A DNA stretch of 64,000 nucleotides from Anaerolinea sp. (lineage in GTDB: Bacteria; Chloroflexota; Anaerolineae; Aggregatilineales; UBA2796), in assembly GCA_014879835.1 (NCBI GenBank), contig JACSRJ010000157.1:1-64000 (forward strand), in the 5' to 3' direction. Numbering within the stretch: position 1 is the first letter of the stretch; each line of letters opens with the position of its first letter. Made by a program: the position numbers and the translations under genes. The notes under the pieces were generated by a model, which was not told the DNA's origin, did not search any database, and saw nothing but the letters and a program-made list of their open reading frames with translations. Positions 51,291 through 59,035 of the stretch are shown here, piece by piece.

Positions 51291-53210
51291 GTGAGCAAGA
51301 TCACTCTAGACGAGATCATCTCACTGGCGCAGCAAGAATCCGCTGAACTGAAGCATTTCTATGTAGGCGCAGAGCATTTATTTATGGCTCTTACCCGCAT
51401 TGAGGGAGGGTTGGCAAGCAGCGCTTTGGAAATGTTGGGGCTTTCGGCCAAGTTGGTGCGCCATGAGATCAGATCGCGGATCAGCTCCGGCGATACCCGC
51501 TACTGGCAGGGCTTTTTGATCACCCCTCGGGCCAACCGCATTCTCAATCAAGCCCGACGGACTCTTGAGACGGGCAGCGTTGAAGACGAATGGGCCCTCC
51601 TGAACACCCTATTAGAGGATGAGGACAGCCTGCCGGTACGGGTGATGCGCGCTTTGGATATTGACATTTCTCTGTTCCGCCGTCGGGTTGAGGAATGGTC
51701 GCGGGAGATTGTGCCCATCCTGCCCCGCGCAGAGGTGATCGAGGAAACCGGACGACTCACCCCTGATCAACGCAAAGTGCTTGAGGAAATGTTCCGCAAA
51801 TATGCACAGGTACTGGTGGAATATTTCTTCACCGCCGATAACAGCGCCTACAGCGGCGCAACAGTGATGTTGGTACGGGCCAAACAACACGACGGGCGCG
51901 AGGATGTGCCCTATATTGTCAAGCTGCACGAGTTAGATGCGGTTCAACTTGAGAGCAAACGTTTTAAGGAGTTTACTCGCTCGCGTTTACCTCCCTATGC
52001 GGCCCATATCGAGTCTGATCCTACTATCCCCGAACACTCACGTTATGGAGGGCTGCGTTACAAGTTTATCCAGAATGCCGAAGAGACCCGCCCGGTGAAT
52101 TTGGCCCAATATGCCCAAAGCGCAACTTCGGCTCAGGTGATTGAGTTTCTGCGTAAATCTCTCTATGACAGCTATAAAAAGACGTGGTGGGGGCAGTCGG
52201 AAAACTACAAGTTCACCGTCTGGCAGGAATACGAGATGCTTTTACCCCCCGCCTTAGTGGTGGAGGCTATCCCCGATGCGACCGTCCCCACCACAGGGAA
52301 GGTCTTACGTCCGGAGGGGATGTGGAACCGTGACATCAGCATACGACCCGGTGAAGTGATCATGCTGGAGAAGTTCACGGTCTTAAAGCTCAAGCGGGAC
52401 AGTGGCAAAGTACGTCTCGGACGAGGGATAACACCTTCTGCCATTGACAGTGCTTATCGGGTGGAGGTAAGCGGTCTTGATCTAGAGAAACGCTATCGGG
52501 GAGAAGTCCTCGCGCCTATGGTGGTGAAGGTGGTATCCACCCGTGATGATCTGCTCATGCGCGATGCGGCCAACCTTGAACCAGATTTTAACATCATGGA
52601 GAATCATCTACCGCCTATTTCGGGGTTGGTGGAGAACCTGCCGAACCCGATCCGGCGCTATCGGTACTTTCTGGATCAGCAGCTTGTGGGCAAATTCACG
52701 GCCATTCACGGTGATTTGCATACAGGCAACGTGCTGGTTGGGCCCGGTAATGTGGCATGGTTGATCGATTTTGAACTCTCGCGTGATGGGCATACCCTGT
52801 TTGATTGGGCTGTTCTGGAGATGAGTCTGCTCACGGACATGATTGCGCCACATTTGGACTCGGCGTGGGACTCCTTGCGCGCTCTACTGCCTTTTATCGA
52901 TGAACTCAACCACCATCAGGAGCTTGATCTTACCCATCCGATGGCGGAGTTATTCCGACCAGTACTGGAAGTGCGCCGGATTGCGTCCGAATTGTTGGGG
53001 CAATCAGAGGCATGGGCAGAGTATTTTATCGCCCTCGCTTTTTGTGCCCTGCGGGTGGTCAGTTGGAAGGAACGTCCTCTTGCAGCACGACGGTTGGCAT
53101 TCCTTGTTTCATCCCTCGCAATGGGAACGGCTAATATCAGCGCCACCAACATCATGCAGACTATCGCTGATGTGACCAACGACACCTCATCGGATACCAA
53201 ACGAAGTTGA
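51291..53210 (+). CDS. Clp_N-domain / aminoglycoside-phosphotransferase-like kinase fusion
   Basis: A 639-residue protein. Residues about 1-145 form a Clp N-terminal repeat domain (LAQQESAELKHFYVGAEHLFMALTRIEGG), the substrate-binding part of ClpA/ClpC, but no AAA unfoldase follows. Residues about 185-600 look like a large APH/kinase-fold enzyme with AIHGDLHTGNVLVG (HGDxHxxN loop, about 470-483) and the metal-binding Asp of LIDFELSRDG. Similar kinase-like domains have been described in NTP-dependent bacterial conflict systems (ternary-complex-associated group), which I offer only as a possible relationship. GTG51291 is chosen because GGAGGG is close before it. Function unknown. Confidence 0.8.
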   Translation: MSKITLDEIISLAQQESAELKHFYVGAEHLFMALTRIEGGLASSALEMLGLSAKLVRHEIRSRISSGDTRYWQGFLITPRANRILNQARRTLETGSVEDEWALLNTLLEDEDSLPVRVMRALDIDISLFRRRVEEWSREIVPILPRAEVIEETGRLTPDQRKVLEEMFRKYAQVLVEYFFTADNSAYSGATVMLVRAKQHDGREDVPYIVKLHELDAVQLESKRFKEFTRSRLPPYAAHIESDPTIPEHSRYGGLRYKFIQNAEETRPVNLAQYAQSATSAQVIEFLRKSLYDSYKKTWWGQSENYKFTVWQEYEMLLPPALVVEAIPDATVPTTGKVLRPEGMWNRDISIRPGEVIMLEKFTVLKLKRDSGKVRLGRGITPSAIDSAYRVEVSGLDLEKRYRGEVLAPMVVKVVSTRDDLLMRDAANLEPDFNIMENHLPPISGLVENLPNPIRRYRYFLDQQLVGKFTAIHGDLHTGNVLVGPGNVAWLIDFELSRDGHTLFDWAVLEMSLLTDMIAPHLDSAWDSLRALLPFIDELNHHQELDLTHPMAELFRPVLEVRRIASELLGQSEAWAEYFIALAFCALRVVSWKERPLAARRLAFLVSSLAMGTANISATNIMQTIADVTNDTSSDTKRS

Positions 53211-53257
53211 GGGGGGATTCCCCCTCAAACTCGCAGTGTAAAATGCTCAAAAAGAGG

Positions 53258-53292
53258 GCGGTTGAGTCCAAATCAACGACTGACTCAACCGC
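53258..53292. terminator. Bidirectional terminator overlapping the livM stop
   Basis: GCGGTTGAGTC (53258-53268) and GACTCAACCGC (53282-53292) are perfect 11-base arms with a 13-base loop. They lie between the kinase fusion and livM and reach into the last codons of livM. No clear T run is present. Confidence 0.7.
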
Positions 53293-54376
53293 TCTCAGCA
53301 TTCCTCCCCGGTAAAAAACGACTGATCCACTTTCGGATGTGGGGCGCGGCCCGATTCCAAGTGCCCACAACACCGTAGGGAAAGATCAGCACCACAGCGA
53401 CAAAGATCACCCCTAAGATGATCGCCCACCACTGCCCAATGTTAATCTGGCTCTCGCCCACGGTGAGCACCGTACTTCGGATGGTGCGTTCAAGCCAACT
53501 CAATCCCACGGCGCCTAGAATCGGCCCGATAAAAGTGCCGATCCCACCGACAATGGTATGCAGCAAGGGGTTGACAGTGAAGTTCACAAAAAACATCTCA
53601 GGCCCGACCTTACGATTGAGCAGGGCATAGAGCATCCCGGTGATGGTTGCCAACACCCCTGCGAGGGTGATCGCAAAGAGTTTATAACGCAGGGTGTTAT
53701 AGCCGACGGTCTTCGCTCGATTCTCGTTCTCGCGGATTCCTAACAGTACCGCGCCGGTGGGTGAGAACATCAGACGACGGATAAACAGAAACATCAGGAT
53801 AAACAAGATCACCGTGAGGTAAAAAAGGACGATCCGCTGCCCTAAAAGTTCCGGTAGAGAACTTCCCAGCCCAAAACCATCCTCGCTGCCTGTTTCCGGA
53901 TTGCGCCGAAAGAAGATATAAAACATCTCGGCCACGGCGAGGGTGAACATGGCATAGTACACCCCTTTGAGCCGTAGTGAGACAATGCCGATCAACAACC
54001 CCAAACCTGTAGAGGCCACAATCGCCAGCACCACCCCAACGATGACTCCGGTCTCGCCGCCAAGGGCCCGCGCTGCACCACCGAGGATATAACCACCCGC
54101 ACCAAAAAAGAGCGCATGTCCAAACGAGATCACCCCAGTAAAGCCGAAGATCAGGTTGTAACTCATGGCCAGCATCGCATAGGTCAAGTATTCGATCATG
54201 ACCCCCTGCTGGAACACAGATTCGCCACGGCGTCCGGTGGGGCTTGTGCCGCTGATCGCACCTACCAAAAAGGGGAAGATCAACAAAAATGCCGTCCACA
54301 ATAGAAAGACCCCATTGGTATCAAGAGTGCGCCGCCAAGCAGGTTTCTGCTGAATCGAAGTAGCTGGAGTTTGCAT
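53285..54376 (-). CDS. livM: Branched-chain amino acid ABC transporter permease LivM
   Basis: A multi-pass membrane protein of 363 residues. It has the LivM marks: LTYAMLAMSYNLIFGFTGVISFGHALFFGAGGY, GLLIGIVSLRLKGVYYAMFTLAVAEM and GGIGTFIGPILGAVGLSWLE. It is the second permease of the transporter that imports branched-chain or related amino acids. ATG54376 is preferred because GGGGAA lies just ahead. It follows livH by 10 bases, is the last gene of the livGFHM run, and ends in a bidirectional terminator. Confidence 0.93.
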   Translation of the reverse strand: MQTPATSIQQKPAWRRTLDTNGVFLLWTAFLLIFPFLVGAISGTSPTGRRGESVFQQGVMIEYLTYAMLAMSYNLIFGFTGVISFGHALFFGAGGYILGGAARALGGETGVIVGVVLAIVASTGLGLLIGIVSLRLKGVYYAMFTLAVAEMFYIFFRRNPETGSEDGFGLGSSLPELLGQRIVLFYLTVILFILMFLFIRRLMFSPTGAVLLGIRENENRAKTVGYNTLRYKLFAITLAGVLATITGMLYALLNRKVGPEMFFVNFTVNPLLHTIVGGIGTFIGPILGAVGLSWLERTIRSTVLTVGESQINIGQWWAIILGVIFVAVVLIFPYGVVGTWNRAAPHIRKWISRFLPGRNAESG

Positions 54377-54386
54377 GACGGTTCCC

Positions 54387-55394
54387 CTATTCCTTACCAA
54401 ACAGCCCGCTGGGACGCAGAAGCAGGATCGCCGCCATCAAGATCATGGGCGTCAAGCTCTCCCACACAGGTTGATTGAGATACTGCACACTGAACTTGGC
54501 TACGACAGCTTTAGCGATACCCACCATCAAACTGGCGATTGCTGTCCCTTCGTAGCTGCCTAGACCGCCTAACACAACCGCCGCAATCGCCCCTAGCAAG
54601 AACTCCGCCCCCATTGCGTTTGAGGCCCCTAAAAAGGGTGCGGCGATCACCCCACCAAAAGAGGCCACCGCACAACCGAGGACAAAAACCCCCGTGAACA
54701 CCAGACGGACATTGATTCCCAGCGCTTCGACCATGCTGCTGTCCTCAACCCCAGCGCGGATGGTGATCCCAATACGGGTGCGCTTTAACAAAACGGCAAT
54801 CCCTACAATGAGGAGAACCCCAACCACAATCACCACAAGACGGTAAGTGCTGAAGAACTGCCCAAAAAGTGAAAACTCCCCGGAACTGAGAGTGAAATCC
54901 TCCGTCCAGCTACGGGGCGCTGTGCCCCAGATAAGTTTGACCACTTCTAGCGCAATCAGTGAAACCCCAAAGGTCGCTACCAACTGGAAGATCGGACGAG
55001 CATACAGCGGGCGCAGCAGTCCACGCTCTAAGCCTGCGCCCAGCACTGCACCTACGATTACTGCTCCGGCAATCCCCACCAAAAAGCGGAGGTTTGGGTC
55101 AGGGATCGCTTTCATCAAGTTGGGGGCGTGTTGAATTTCCCAACCGATGTAAGCGCCGATCATAAAAAAGGCGCCTTGGGCAAAGTTGAGGACATCCATT
55201 AACCCAAAGATGATAGATAAACCGGAGGCGACCAGAAAGAGCAGCATTCCCTGTAATAGACCAGAGAGCAGGGTGATGCTTAACTGGGCCATATCTGCGC
55301 CCGTCGTCAAAAAGCTGAAACCAAGCAATCCCACAAAAATGATCAAAACTGCAATAAGGGTGCTGCGGCGCTCCGGCGCAAAAATACCTTCCAT
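54387..55394 (-). CDS. livH: Branched-chain amino acid ABC transporter permease LivH
   Basis: An inner-membrane permease of 335 residues with about 8 helices. Typical LivH text is LLVASGLSIIFGLMDVLNFAQGAFFMIGAYIGW, VATFGVSLIALEV and GVIAAPFLGASNAMGAEFLLGAIAAVVLGGLGSYEGTAIASLMVG. It pairs with LivM to form the channel. ATG55394 is preceded by AGAGAGG; the longer reading is rejected. It starts 13 bases after livF. Confidence 0.93.
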   Translation of the reverse strand: MEGIFAPERRSTLIAVLIIFVGLLGFSFLTTGADMAQLSITLLSGLLQGMLLFLVASGLSIIFGLMDVLNFAQGAFFMIGAYIGWEIQHAPNLMKAIPDPNLRFLVGIAGAVIVGAVLGAGLERGLLRPLYARPIFQLVATFGVSLIALEVVKLIWGTAPRSWTEDFTLSSGEFSLFGQFFSTYRLVVIVVGVLLIVGIAVLLKRTRIGITIRAGVEDSSMVEALGINVRLVFTGVFVLGCAVASFGGVIAAPFLGASNAMGAEFLLGAIAAVVLGGLGSYEGTAIASLMVGIAKAVVAKFSVQYLNQPVWESLTPMILMAAILLLRPSGLFGKE

Positions 55395-55407
55395 GCTTAA
55401 CCTCTCT

Positions 55408-56124
55408 TTAGGCTGCACCCAAGTATTTCTGGATGGTCGCCTCGTCTTTAATAAGTGTGCTCATCTCTCCTGTTTTGACACTTTTGCCGTCATCAATGAT
55501 GATGTAGCGGTCGGCAAGTTGGCTCGCCATGCGGAAGTTTTGCTCCACCAGAAGTACCGTGGTGTTTTGGGCAAGGCGTCGGATCGCCTGTATCAGTGAT
55601 TCGATGATCACCGGGGCCAATCCCTCGCTGGGTTCATCGATGAGAAGCAGTCGATTATCGGGCACAAGGGCGCGGGCAATCGCCAGCATTTGCTGCTGCC
55701 CGCCAGAGAGCTTGCCCCCACCTAGCCCATAGAGGCGTTTGAGGTCCGGGAATAATTCAAAGATGAAATCCGCCCGCTGGTTAAGATCGCCGCGTGCACG
55801 TTCGGCAATTTGCAGATTCTCCTTGACGGAGAGTTCCTTAAAGATAGCCCGATGTTCCGGCACATAACCGATGCCCATCTTGGCCACATCAAAAGGACGT
55901 TTGCCCTCAATGCGTCTACCCCCAAAAGTGATCGTCCCACTGCGAGGGGGAGTTAACCCCATAATACTTTTCAGGGTGGTGGTTTTGCCGGCCCCGTTGC
56001 GTCCCAACAAGACTGTGATGCTGCCCTGAGGCACACTCACCGATACCCCTTCAAGGATATGAAACTGCCCAATAAAGGTGTGAATCTCAGCCACTTCGAG
56101 GATCAATTCAGGGTTAGTGGTCAT
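55408..56124 (-). CDS. livF: Branched-chain amino acid ABC transporter ATP-binding protein LivF
   Basis: An ABC ATPase of 238 residues: Walker A LGRNGAGKTTTLK, Q-loop near YVPEHRAIF, signature LSGGQQQMLAIARAL, Walker B RLLLIDEPSEGLAP and H-loop VLLVEQN. The ending TGEMSTLIKDEATIQKYLG is typical of LivF. Its start overlaps the livG end by 11 bases, so both are translated together. Confidence 0.95.
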   Translation of the reverse strand: MTTNPELILEVAEIHTFIGQFHILEGVSVSVPQGSITVLLGRNGAGKTTTLKSIMGLTPPRSGTITFGGRRIEGKRPFDVAKMGIGYVPEHRAIFKELSVKENLQIAERARGDLNQRADFIFELFPDLKRLYGLGGGKLSGGQQQMLAIARALVPDNRLLLIDEPSEGLAPVIIESLIQAIRRLAQNTTVLLVEQNFRMASQLADRYIIIDDGKSVKTGEMSTLIKDEATIQKYLGAA

Positions 56125-56911
56125 GTTTGCCCTCCCCGGTCTTGGGCTGCATCACGTCACTATACAGTTCACCCAAATAAGCGCTTTGGACTTCCTTATT
56201 TTGGGCAATCTCCGTAGGCGCACCTTCCGCCAATACCGTCCCGGAGTGCATCACTGTGATCCGGTCGGAGACACCCATCACCAAGCTCATATTGTGTTCC
56301 ACGATAATCACCGTTTTATCGCCTTGCGCCCGGATGGTGTCGATAGTGTGGATGATCTCTCCCACCTGTTCAGAGGCAACCCCTGCGGTGGGTTCATCCA
56401 ACAAGAGAAGCTCTGGTGAGGCAGCAAGGAGAATGGCCAGTTCAAGCTTCCGCTTGCCGCCATGCGGGAGCATACTGGCAGGCTTGAGGATGGAGTCACT
56501 CAGCCCGACCAGTGCTATATGAGACAAGGCCTGATTGATGAAGTCCTTGTGGCTGTCAGCGCGCCGCCAGAACTGCCATGGGATGCTGCTTAAGGCCTGC
56601 GCCGCAAGGCGTACATTTTCAATCACGGTCAAATTGGGGAAGATATTGGTGATCTGAAAAGATCGTCCAATGCCGATATGAGCGCGACGATAAAGAGGCA
56701 TGTGGGTAATTTCCTGCCCCTTATACCACACGCTGCCGCCAGTAGGTTTGTAAATGCCGCTGATCAGGTTCATCAGGGTCGTTTTGCCCGCGCCGTTGGG
56801 GCCGATGATGGAATGAATCGTCCCCGGCTGCACGGCGATGCTCACATCACTCACGGCAATCAGCCCGCCAAATACCTTGCGAAGCTGCCGTCCTTCTAAA
56901 AGTGGGGTCAT
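56114..56911 (-). CDS. livG: Branched-chain amino acid ABC transporter ATP-binding protein LivG
   Basis: An ABC ATPase of 265 residues: Walker A GPNGAGKTTLMNLISG, LivG-type GIGRSFQITNIFPNLTVIENVRLAAQA, Walker B PELLLLDEPTAGVA and H-loop IIVEHNMSLVM. The signature motif is weakened: it reads LPHGGKRKLELAILLA, where LSYGQQR(Q/R)LEIA is expected, as commonly seen in LivG. Partner of LivF. A terminator hairpin at 56974-57013 lies between it and livK upstream. Confidence 0.94.
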   Translation of the reverse strand: MTPLLEGRQLRKVFGGLIAVSDVSIAVQPGTIHSIIGPNGAGKTTLMNLISGIYKPTGGSVWYKGQEITHMPLYRRAHIGIGRSFQITNIFPNLTVIENVRLAAQALSSIPWQFWRRADSHKDFINQALSHIALVGLSDSILKPASMLPHGGKRKLELAILLAASPELLLLDEPTAGVASEQVGEIIHTIDTIRAQGDKTVIIVEHNMSLVMGVSDRITVMHSGTVLAEGAPTEIAQNKEVQSAYLGELYSDVMQPKTGEGKHDH

Positions 56912-56973
56912 CGTGGGGCATCCTGAAAAGTAAAAAATGAAATGTTTAGCGTTTGCGTTGAAGGCGGGGCATA

Positions 56974-57013
56974 AAAAAGGGCAGGGGCAGACCTTTTATC
57001 TACCCCCGCCGCG
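56974..57013 (-). terminator. Rho-independent terminator after livK
   Basis: On the minus strand GGCGGGGGTAGA and TCTGCCCCTGCC pair over 12 base pairs with two G-U wobbles around an AAAA-rich loop and are followed by TTTTTT. It lies inside the transporter gene cluster between livK and livG, so most transcripts from the livK promoter should stop here. Confidence 0.82.
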
Positions 57014-57021
57014 CTTAGAAC

Positions 57022-58263
57022 TTACTTCATGGTCTCGCAGCGATCTTTAAAGGCTTCGGGCAGGGCGCACATGGGGGTGACCTGCTCCGTAGGGATCTCT
57101 GCCACCAAATCGTAGAACTTGAATTCGGGGTCGTCGATATTGGTCAGACGCACGATATACATGGGCATAAGCGCCTGATGATCCGCTGCCCGGAGGGTGT
57201 AGGTACCACGAGGTCCTTCCCACGTTAATCCTTCGAGGGCCGCGCCCAGTTTTTCTGGGGTGGTATCACCTTCGCTGGCTTCAAGAGCCTTCACCAAAGC
57301 CTGTGCTGTGGCAAAGCCGCACTCGGTGAACAGATCGGGGAATTCACCTTCGTACTTTTCGGTGTGCATCTTGACCAGCGCATCATTAACTTCGGTCTTG
57401 GGCAGGGTGTAGTGGTAGACGATGTAACCAATAGGCTGTGCGGCCACAATGTCAGGGGTGGCGCCGGCCTTCATAATCGGGTTGGAGTTCATGGCCTGAA
57501 TGATGGTCAGTTTGTCCTGCACCTTAAGTTCGACAAACTGCTTGTTCATGGTGACCACATCACCCGCCCAGATCGGCTGAAGCGCATCGGCACCAGAATC
57601 CAAGATCTGCTGGATGTAAGGGGTGAAGTCAGTGGTCTCTAGCGGGGCGAAGATGCTGGGCAGCACTTCCAGACCCAGCGCCTTGTACGCGGCTTCAGCC
57701 GCCGCCGCAGAGCTGCGCCCGAACTCATAGTCGGCCGCAAAGATGATCACCTTGCTCAACTTTAAGTCTTTGAGGACAGTGCTGAGGGCCATGTAATCTT
57801 GGGCGGAGTTACGGCAAGCACGGAAGGTGTTCAGGTTGAACCCAGTGCTGGTGATCGCGGGGGAAGCCGCGGGACCCGCCATCAAGATCACATCCTGATC
57901 AACTGCCGCCTGCATCAGTTGGAGGGTTACACCGGAACTGGGTGAACCCACCAAAACTTCAGCGCCATCTTTTTCCACCAGTTCACGGGCGAGACTTGCG
58001 CCCACTTCCGGCTTGTTGGCGGTGTCCTTGATGATCACTTCAATGGTACGCCCTGCGACTTCCAGTTTACCTTCGGTCATGTATTCCAAACCGAGCAGAA
58101 AACCGCGTTCCAACTCCTTACCATACTGTTGTAGGGCACCCGTCTGATCGCTCAATAGACCGATCTTGAGTGGATCCGCAGCTTTGGCGGCAGGTGTTCC
58201 CATACCCACAGCAGTGAGGGCAAGGACAATGACAAGGGCTAAAAACGAAACTTTACGAAACAT
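57022..58263 (-). CDS. livK: Branched-chain amino acid ABC transporter substrate-binding protein LivK-like
   Basis: A 413-residue exported binding protein. Signal peptide about 1-27 (FLALVIVLALTAVGM), then the type-1 periplasmic binding fold: DPLKIGLLSDQTGALQQYGKELERGFLLGLEY, GSPSSGVTLQLMQAA and FAADYEFGRSSAAAAEAAYKALG. The ligand may be a branched-chain amino acid, amide or aromatic acid. ATG58263 follows GGAGG. It is first in the livKGFHM cluster, with a terminator after it that should raise its level over the permease genes. Confidence 0.94.
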   Translation of the reverse strand: MFRKVSFLALVIVLALTAVGMGTPAAKAADPLKIGLLSDQTGALQQYGKELERGFLLGLEYMTEGKLEVAGRTIEVIIKDTANKPEVGASLARELVEKDGAEVLVGSPSSGVTLQLMQAAVDQDVILMAGPAASPAITSTGFNLNTFRACRNSAQDYMALSTVLKDLKLSKVIIFAADYEFGRSSAAAAEAAYKALGLEVLPSIFAPLETTDFTPYIQQILDSGADALQPIWAGDVVTMNKQFVELKVQDKLTIIQAMNSNPIMKAGATPDIVAAQPIGYIVYHYTLPKTEVNDALVKMHTEKYEGEFPDLFTECGFATAQALVKALEASEGDTTPEKLGAALEGLTWEGPRGTYTLRAADHQALMPMYIVRLTNIDDPEFKFYDLVAEIPTEQVTPMCALPEAFKDRCETMK

Positions 58264-58346
58264 CTTTAACTGCCTCCAGAACAATATTTGAGGGCTTACG
58301 AGGGACGTCTCAAAATATCACACTGAGACGCCAAGAATCAAGGTTA

Positions 58347-58754
58347 TCACGAGTTTTCTTTGGGCGCAATCGCCATCGCTTCGCCTTCCAACACAACCAC
58401 CCCATCTTGATTGGTACAGGTGGTCTTGAAGGTGGCAATGCGTTTGTCCTCCCGATAAGCGATCACCTCAACCCGCGCTGTGATGGTGTCATCAAGAAAG
58501 ACCGGCGCTTTGAAACTCATACTCTGGCTCAGATAGATGGTGCCAGTGCCCGGCAAATCATTGCCTAACACAGCGGAAATCAAACTAGCGGTGAGCATTC
58601 CGTGAGCGATCCGCCTGCCAAAGCGGGTGGTCGCGGCGAAGGTTTCATCGAGATGGATGGGGTTGGTATCGCCGGAAGCCTGAGCAAAAGCGCGAATATC
58701 CGCATCCGTGATGGTCTTGGTACGGCTGGCATGGTCACCGATTTTGAGAGGCAT
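58347..58754 (-). CDS. MaoC-family (R)-specific enoyl-CoA hydratase-like protein
   Basis: A 135-residue hotdog-fold hydratase with the catalytic Asp/His motif in FAQASGDTNPIHLDETFAATTRFGRRIAHGML. It would hydrate 2-enoyl-CoA, and PhaJ-like or general MaoC functions are possible. ATG58754 follows AGGAG at a proper distance, and the longer reading lacks similarity. It is upstream of livK on the same strand by 83 bases; link to amino-acid catabolism is only contextual. Confidence 0.9.
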   Translation of the reverse strand: MPLKIGDHASRTKTITDADIRAFAQASGDTNPIHLDETFAATTRFGRRIAHGMLTASLISAVLGNDLPGTGTIYLSQSMSFKAPVFLDDTITARVEVIAYREDKRIATFKTTCTNQDGVVVLEGEAMAIAPKENS

Positions 58755-58840
58755 AAGGGTATCTCCTGACCTGAAAAAGATGGGCACTGTTGAATCCACT
58801 GATCCAGTATTGTACCGAAGGGGCAGTTTGAGTGGGAATC

Positions 58841-59035
58841 CCCCTCAAAGTCCTCGCCTCTCCCTTCTCCAGCGGAGCGGCACCACGAAGCAGTTGCTGG
58901 CAGATGAGGACACGTGTGTCACTAATTTTGGTCAGGTCCTTTTCCACTTTGGGAACCTTTGAGGGACAGCAGGCGTCTCAGACATGAACTACAATAGCAA
59001 GAGCGCTTTCAGAGAAGGCGAGGACTTGGAACCCT
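58841..59035 (+). other. Spacer with palindromic-repeat fragment and possible -10 box
   Basis: No gene is recognised. The stretch CTCCCTTCTCC followed by GCGGAG near 58858-58876 looks like a partial copy of the palindromic repeat family of other spacers. TACAAT at 58990-58995 could be a -10 box for the macroglobulin gene, but no suitable -35 box was found. Confidence 0.35.
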
